Below, piece by piece: positions 59,562-64,000 of a DNA stretch of 64,000 nt. The position numbers and the translations under genes are program-made. The notes beneath the pieces were generated by a model. It was not told where the DNA came from. It made no database searches and worked only from the letters and a program-made list of their open reading frames with translations. Source of the stretch: Alcanivoracaceae bacterium. Lineage in GTDB: Bacteria > Pseudomonadota > Gammaproteobacteria > Pseudomonadales > Alcanivoracaceae. The first letter of the stretch is position 1, and each line of letters begins with the position of its first letter. The stretch spans positions 52,892 to 116,891 of the forward strand of contig JARGOL010000010.1 of NCBI GenBank assembly GCA_029212745.1. Reading direction: 5' to 3'.

Positions 59562-62156
59562 ATGAAAAGCGCTGACATCCGCCAGGCCTTCCTTGATTAC
59601 TTTGCCCGCCAGGGCCATCAAACCGTGCCCTCCAGTTCCCTGGTGCCGCATGACGATCCGACGCTGCTGTTCACCAACGCCGGGATGAACCAGTTCAAGG
59701 ATGTTTTCCTTGGCCGTGAGAAGCGCGACTACACCCGCGCCGCATCCAGCCAGCGTTGTGTGCGTGCCGGTGGCAAGCATAACGACCTGGAGAACGTCGG
59801 CTACACTGCCCGCCATCACACCTTCTTCGAGATGCTGGGTAACTTCAGTTTTGGTGACTACTTCAAACGCGAGGCGATCCGTTTTGCCTGGGAGTTCCTG
59901 ACGGTGGAGTTGGGTCTGCCGCCGGAAAAGCTCTGGGTGACCGTACACGTGTCGGACGATGAAGCGGCGGATATCTGGCTCAAGGAGATGGGCGTGAGCC
60001 CGGAGCGCTTCTCCCGGCTGGATGAGGACAACTTCTGGCAGATGGGCGACACCGGCCCCTGCGGTCCCTGTTCAGAGCTTTTCTACGACCACGGTGAAGA
60101 TGTCCCCGGCGGCCCGCCGGGCAGTGACAACGACGACCTGGACCGTTATATCGAAATCTGGAACCTGGTGTTCATGCAGTATGACCGCCAGCCTGACGGT
60201 GAGCTGCAGCCGTTGCCCAAGCCCAGTGTCGATACCGGCATGGGGCTGGAGCGAATTTCTGCCGTCCTGCAGGGCGTCCACTCCAATTACGAGATCGATC
60301 TTTTTCAGGCACTGCTGAAAGATGCGGCACGCCTGACAGGCACTGATGACCTGGCGGAAAAATCCCTGCGCGTCATCGCTGACCATATCCGCTCATCCGC
60401 CTTCCTGATCAGTGACGGCGTCATTCCGTCCAATGAAGGGCGCGGTTATGTGCTGCGTCGAATCATCCGGCGTGCCCTGCGCCACGGCCACAAGCTGGGC
60501 CAGGACCAGCCGTTCTTCCACAAGCTGGTGGCCTCGCTGGTGGCACAGATGGGGGATGCCTACCCGGAGCTGAAAGCCAACCAGGCGCGCATCGAAAAAG
60601 CCCTGTTTGCCGAGGAAGAGCAGTTTGCCCGGACCCTTGCGGATGGCATGAAGGTGCTGGAAGCCGCCATCGCCGACTTGGACGGCAAGGTGATTCCCGG
60701 GGATGTGGTTTTTACCCTGTACGACACCCATGGCTTCCCGACGGACCTCACCAACGATGTGGCCCGTGAGCGCGGGCTCAGTATCGATGAGGCCGGATTC
60801 GAAGCGGCCATGGCAGAGCAGCGGCAGCGCTCCCGTGGTGCCGGTGCCTTTGCCAATGATTACAGCGACCGCCTGCAGGTGGATGCCGAGAGTGCCTTTT
60901 CCGGCTACGAAAAGCTGTCGGACGAAGCCTCGGTGGTGGCGATCTATCGTGACGGTGACGCGGTGGATGCACTGGCAGCCGGCGAAGAGGGCATGGTGGT
61001 GCTGGACCAGACGCCTTTTTATGCGGAATCCGGCGGCCAGGTCGGCGACACCGGTTACCTGGAAAAAGGCGAAGCACGCTTCACCGTTGCCGATACCCGC
61101 AAGCGCCAGGCGGCACACCTGCACCTGGGCACGCTGGCCGCCGGTACGCTCCGGGTCGGCGATACCGTGGCCGCCTATGTGGATACCACCCGCCGCCAGG
61201 CCATCATGCGCAACCACTCGGCGACGCACCTCATGCATGCCGCGTTGCGGACGGTACTGGGTGACCATGTGACCCAGAAAGGCTCGCTGGTGAATGACCA
61301 GTACCTGCGCTTCGACTTTTCCCACGGCGAGTCGGTCAGTGCAGCACAGATTGCCGAGATCGAGGCTCTGGTTAACAGCCAGATACTGGCCAACACCCCG
61401 GTAACCACCGAACTGATGGACATTGACGCCGCACGCGCGGCGGGTGCCATGGCGCTGTTCGGGGAAAAATACGACGACAAGGTCCGTGTACTGACCATGG
61501 GTGAGGCCGCCTTCTCGAAGGAGCTTTGTGGCGGCACCCACGTGGCCCGCACGGGGGACATCGGCCTGTTCAAGGTCACTGCCGAAGGCGCCTCGTCGTC
61601 CGGCGTACGCCGCATTGAGGCCGTCAGCGGTGAAAAGGCACTGGTGGCCATGCAGCAGCTGGAGCGCACCGTAAGGGAAAGCGCGGCCCTTTTGAAAACA
61701 TCCGGGGAGCAACTCACCAGCCGGGTGGAGCAGGTGGTGGGCCGTACCCGCGAGCTGGAGAAGGAAGTTGAGCGCCTCAAGCAGAAGCTGGCATCGGGTA
61801 CCGGAAACGACCTGACCAGCAAGGTGCAGGAGGTGGCCGGGGTGAAGGTGCTGGCGGAGCAGCTTGACGGTGCCGATGGCAAGACGTTGCGCGCGGCCAT
61901 GGACAAGCTCAAGGACAAGGTTGGCTCCGGCGTCATCCTCCTGGCGGCAACGGAGGGTGACAAGATCAGCCTGGTGGCCGGTGTGACGAAGGACCTCACC
62001 GACCGGTTCAAGGCCGGTGAGCTGATGCGACACGTGGCCGAGCAGGTGGGCGGAAAAGGCGGTGGCCGGCCTGACATGGCCCAGGGCGGAGGCACCGATG
62101 TGGCCGCCTTGCCGGCAGCGCTGGCCTCCGTGCCGGACTGGGTGGCGAACCGCTAA
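59562..62156 (+). CDS. alaS: Alanyl-tRNA synthetase
   Basis: 864 aa. ATG at 59562 gives the family start [20 protein letters not shown]; a much longer frame upstream overlaps the exporter gene and is not used. Catalytic class II blocks: [36 protein letters not shown]; editing domain with [17 protein letters not shown] His pair (near 548-560) and CGGTHVA (near 660); C-terminal C-Ala part with coiled coil. It charges tRNA-Ala and clears Ser/Gly mischarges. A hairpin follows at 62182. Confidence 0.97.
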   Translation: MKSADIRQAFLDYFARQGHQTVPSSSLVPHDDPTLLFTNAGMNQFKDVFLGREKRDYTRAASSQRCVRAGGKHNDLENVGYTARHHTFFEMLGNFSFGDYFKREAIRFAWEFLTVELGLPPEKLWVTVHVSDDEAADIWLKEMGVSPERFSRLDEDNFWQMGDTGPCGPCSELFYDHGEDVPGGPPGSDNDDLDRYIEIWNLVFMQYDRQPDGELQPLPKPSVDTGMGLERISAVLQGVHSNYEIDLFQALLKDAARLTGTDDLAEKSLRVIADHIRSSAFLISDGVIPSNEGRGYVLRRIIRRALRHGHKLGQDQPFFHKLVASLVAQMGDAYPELKANQARIEKALFAEEEQFARTLADGMKVLEAAIADLDGKVIPGDVVFTLYDTHGFPTDLTNDVARERGLSIDEAGFEAAMAEQRQRSRGAGAFANDYSDRLQVDAESAFSGYEKLSDEASVVAIYRDGDAVDALAAGEEGMVVLDQTPFYAESGGQVGDTGYLEKGEARFTVADTRKRQAAHLHLGTLAAGTLRVGDTVAAYVDTTRRQAIMRNHSATHLMHAALRTVLGDHVTQKGSLVNDQYLRFDFSHGESVSAAQIAEIEALVNSQILANTPVTTELMDIDAARAAGAMALFGEKYDDKVRVLTMGEAAFSKELCGGTHVARTGDIGLFKVTAEGASSSGVRRIEAVSGEKALVAMQQLERTVRESAALLKTSGEQLTSRVEQVVGRTRELEKEVERLKQKLASGTGNDLTSKVQEVAGVKVLAEQLDGADGKTLRAAMDKLKDKVGSGVILLAATEGDKISLVAGVTKDLTDRFKAGELMRHVAEQVGGKGGGRPDMAQGGGTDVAALPAALASVPDWVANR

Positions 62157-62181
62157 GTCATTGTAAGCAGGTGAAAAAACC

Positions 62182-62209
62182 GGGCGAACCTGCTATGGTT
62201 TCGCCCCCT
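62182..62209 (+). terminator. Probable alaS terminator hairpin
   Basis: GGGCGAA (62182-62188), 11-base loop, TTCGCCC (62200-62206), then CCCTTT. Modest stem and short T-tract, so partial read-through into lysC is possible. Confidence 0.5.
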
Positions 62210-62230
62210 TTGCAGGTCAGACAGGATTCT

Positions 62231-63454
62231 ATGGCCCTCATAGTACAGAAATACGGCGGTACCTCCGTGGGGACGCCGGAACGCATTGGCGCGGTGGCGG
62301 ACCGCGTCGCCCGCTTCCGCAAGGAAGGCCACGATGTTGTCGTGGTGGTGTCCGCCATGAGCGGTGAAACCAACCGCCTTATCTCTCTCGCCAACGAGAT
62401 CACCGATGAGCCCGTGCCACGGGAAATGGACGTGCTGGTGACCACTGGTGAGCAGGTCACCATCTCGCTGCTGTCCATGGCGTTGATCAAACGTGGCGTG
62501 GATGCCCGCTCCTATACGGGCAGCCAGGTCGCCATCGAGACAGACAGCAGTTTCATGAAGGCACGGATCGAGAAGATCGACGATCACCGCATGCGAGCGG
62601 ACCTCGATGCCGGTCGTGTGGTGGTTGTGGCCGGTTTCCAGGGACGCGATCCCGAGGGCAACATCACCACCCTCGGCCGGGGTGGCAGTGACACCACCGC
62701 AGTGGCCCTGGCTGCCGCCTTGCAGGCCGATGAGTGCCAGATTTACACCGATGTGGACGGCGTCTACACCACTGATCCCCGGGTAGTAGACAAGGCCCGG
62801 CGGCTGGACAGCATCACCTTCGAGGAGATGCTGGAGATGGCCAGCCAGGGTTCCAAGGTGTTGCAGATTCGTTCCGTGGAATTCGCCGGCAAATACAATG
62901 TGCCGCTGCGGGTTCTCTCCAGTTTTGAAGAGGGTCCGGGGACCCTGATCACCGTCGACGACGAGGTTGATATGGAAAAGCCGGTCATTTCCGGGATTGC
63001 CTTTACCCGTGATGAAGCCAAGATCATCGTGCGTGGCGCACCTGACACCCCGGGCATTGCCTACAAGATTCTGGGGCCGGTCAGCGATGCCAACATTGAG
63101 GTGGACATGATCGTGCAGAACGCTGGCGCGGCCGGTGCCACGGATTTCACCTTCACGGTGCATCGCAATGATTTCAAACGTGCCATGACGGCCCTGGAGA
63201 AATCCAGCGAGCTGGGCTCTCCCGAAATCATTGGCGATGACACCATTGCCAAGGTTTCCCTGGTCGGGGTCGGCATGCGTTCCCACGCCGGTGTGGCGAG
63301 CAAGATGTTCGAGACGCTGGGCGCCGAGGGCGTGAATATCGAGATGATCTCCACGTCCGAAATCAAGATCTCCGTGGTCATCGAGGAAAAGTACCTCGAA
63401 CTGGCCGTCCGGGCCCTGCATTCGGCCTTCGAGCTGGACCGGGAGAGTGCCTGA
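62231..63454 (+). CDS. lysC: Aspartate kinase
   Basis: 407 aa. ATG 62231 gives [19 protein letters not shown], the kinase N-terminus (KYGG). Further blocks: [45 protein letters not shown], and two C-terminal ACT domains ([20 protein letters not shown] and [20 protein letters not shown], with [16 protein letters not shown]). It makes aspartyl phosphate for Lys, Met and Thr synthesis and is feedback-controlled through the ACT domains. Length is typical of the Pseudomonas-type monofunctional enzyme. csrA follows 145 bases later. Confidence 0.97.
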   Translation: MALIVQKYGGTSVGTPERIGAVADRVARFRKEGHDVVVVVSAMSGETNRLISLANEITDEPVPREMDVLVTTGEQVTISLLSMALIKRGVDARSYTGSQVAIETDSSFMKARIEKIDDHRMRADLDAGRVVVVAGFQGRDPEGNITTLGRGGSDTTAVALAAALQADECQIYTDVDGVYTTDPRVVDKARRLDSITFEEMLEMASQGSKVLQIRSVEFAGKYNVPLRVLSSFEEGPGTLITVDDEVDMEKPVISGIAFTRDEAKIIVRGAPDTPGIAYKILGPVSDANIEVDMIVQNAGAAGATDFTFTVHRNDFKRAMTALEKSSELGSPEIIGDDTIAKVSLVGVGMRSHAGVASKMFETLGAEGVNIEMISTSEIKISVVIEEKYLELAVRALHSAFELDRESA

Positions 63455-63599
63455 GCGGCGCAGACAGTCAGAAAAAATTCGGTCATAATACGGCCCGCCG
63501 GTAGTACCTGGGTACGATTGCCCAGATGCGCAAGTCGAGGGATAACAGGCTTGAGGCCGGCATGCGCTCACTCAATGACCAGGACCCGGAGGGACCGAA

Positions 63600-63782
63600 A
63601 TGCTGATTCTGACACGCCGCGTTGGCGAGACCCTGATGGTGGGTGACGATGTCACCGTGACCGTGCTGGGCGTAAAAGGAAACCAGGTAAGACTGGGCGT
63701 CAATGCCCCGAAAGAAGTGGCTGTGCACCGGGAAGAGATTTACCTGCGTATCCAGCACGAAAAAGACGGTGACGGCGAATAA
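63600..63782 (+). CDS. csrA: Carbon storage regulator CsrA/RsmA
   Basis: 60 aa. [20 protein letters not shown] and the following block to [10 protein letters not shown] are the whole RNA-binding beta fold; Arg44 equivalent in VAVHREEIY is kept. It binds GGA motifs in mRNA leaders to control carbon metabolism, motility and biofilm genes. GGAGGGA lies eight bases before the ATG and could itself be a CsrA site for autoregulation. The lysC-csrA-tRNA-Ser order is conserved in gammaproteobacteria. Confidence 0.98.
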   Translation: MLILTRRVGETLMVGDDVTVTVLGVKGNQVRLGVNAPKEVAVHREEIYLRIQHEKDGDGE

Positions 63783-63826
63783 CCTTCCGTCGTGGACTAG
63801 GATTTTTTGTCTTATTTGCTATCATG

Positions 63827-63859
63827 CGCCGCGCGTTGCGAAACACGCGGCGATTTTTT
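63827..63859 (+). terminator. csrA terminator
   Basis: CGCCGCG (63827-63833), loop, CGCGGCG (63846-63852), then ATTTTTT. A strong stem 45 bases after the csrA stop. Confidence 0.82.
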
Positions 63860-63908
63860 GCCGGCAACGGCGGTGCGGCAGGGCACTGAAAACAATCTGC
63901 ACAGTTCT

Positions 63909-63998
63909 GGAGAGGTGGGTGAGTGGCTGAAACCAGTTCCCTGCTAAGGAACCATACGGGTTACCGTATCGCGGGTTCGAATCCCGCCCTCTCCGCCA
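63909..63998 (+). tRNA. tRNA-Ser (anticodon GCU)
   Basis: Acceptor arms GGAGAGG (63909-63915) and CCTCTCC (63988-63994), discriminator G and encoded CCA (63996-63998). The anticodon stem-loop GTTCC-CTGCTAA-GGAAC gives anticodon GCT, which reads AGC/AGU. The long variable arm (around CATACGGGTTACCGTATCG) and the T-arm GCGGGTTCGAATCCCGC are typical of class II tRNA-Ser. A common integration target for islands, but no insertion is seen on its left side. Confidence 0.97.
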
Positions 63999-64000
63999 TA

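Noticed and set aside
63909..63998. Island attachment site at tRNA-Ser
   Set aside because: Conserved core genes lie to its left and no duplicated 3' end of the tRNA was noticed within the window; the right side is not visible.
1..64000. CRISPR arrays, rRNA genes or insertion sequences
   Set aside because: No regularly spaced repeats, rRNA-like stretches or transposase frames were seen; the Cas4-like domain at 14898 is not next to any cas gene.

Overview
The window looks like a piece of a GC-rich gammaproteobacterial chromosome, probably a marine Alcanivorax- or Marinobacter-type organism. The reasons are the order pncC-recA-recX-alaS-lysC-csrA-tRNA-Ser at the right end, the paired acyl-CoA dehydrogenases and MpaB-type oxygenase, and a near-consensus LexA box before recA. 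No species can be named from the sequence alone.

Bases 1 to about 41.1 kb form a dense accessory (defence and mobile-element) island whose left end lies outside the window. It holds: a small operon ending in a metallophosphoesterase (0.3-2.7 kb); an operon of a large protein with a GrpE-like C-terminus, an Hsp70/actin-fold ATPase, an ankyrin protein and a small protein (3.2-7.7 kb); a plasmid/ICE-type housekeeping block with a metal-binding Gp3-like protein, YqaJ nuclease, DUF932 protein and RadC (8.2-14.3 kb); an operon of a Cas4-like/DnaQ-like fusion nuclease, an M15-like peptidase, a PD-(D/E)XK-like protein and a possible uracil-DNA-glycosylase-fold protein (14.9-18.3 kb); two paralogous tandem-AAA ATPases around a WYL regulator (18.3-24.0 kb); a NERD-nuclease/SF1 helicase (24.1-25.8 kb); a visibly AT-rich three-gene module (DUF6361-like, PLD-like, SF2 helicase) matching the Azaca layout as I recall it (26.1-32.4 kb); a complete type I Wadjet operon jetABCD (32.8-39.5 kb); an HNH nuclease with a glycine-zipper tail; and an AbiE toxin-antitoxin locus whose toxin is internally deleted (40.4-41.1 kb). 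No integrase, relaxase or transposase was seen.

The most striking signal is an inverted repeat, CGAC-N7-GTCG, found by eye at four intergenic promoter positions in the island: 10291, 14789, 20711 and 24025. It sits before the gene at 10257, between 14687 and 14898, between the small membrane gene/first AAA operon and the WYL gene, and between the second AAA gene and the NERD helicase. This suggests one WYL-controlled regulon spread over about 16 kb that joins the Cas4-like nuclease operon, both AAA ATPases and the helicase. I do not recognise it as a described system.

From 41.4 to 48.8 kb there is a heavy-metal (Zn/Cd/Co-type) efflux operon on the minus strand: truncated-type CDF transporter, His-rich exported protein, czcCBA and a P-II-like protein. 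A divergent MerR-family regulator faces it across a promoter with the 19-bp spacer typical of MerR activation. A second similar promoter precedes a DUF3703 gene, with YnfA upstream.

From 50 kb on lies ordinary chromosome: a CHASE/PAS hybrid histidine kinase, a pimeloyl-CoA-dehydrogenase-like pair, an MpaB-family oxygenase, pncC, recA, recX, a TauE/SafE exporter, alaS, lysC, csrA and tRNA-Ser(GCU) at the right edge.
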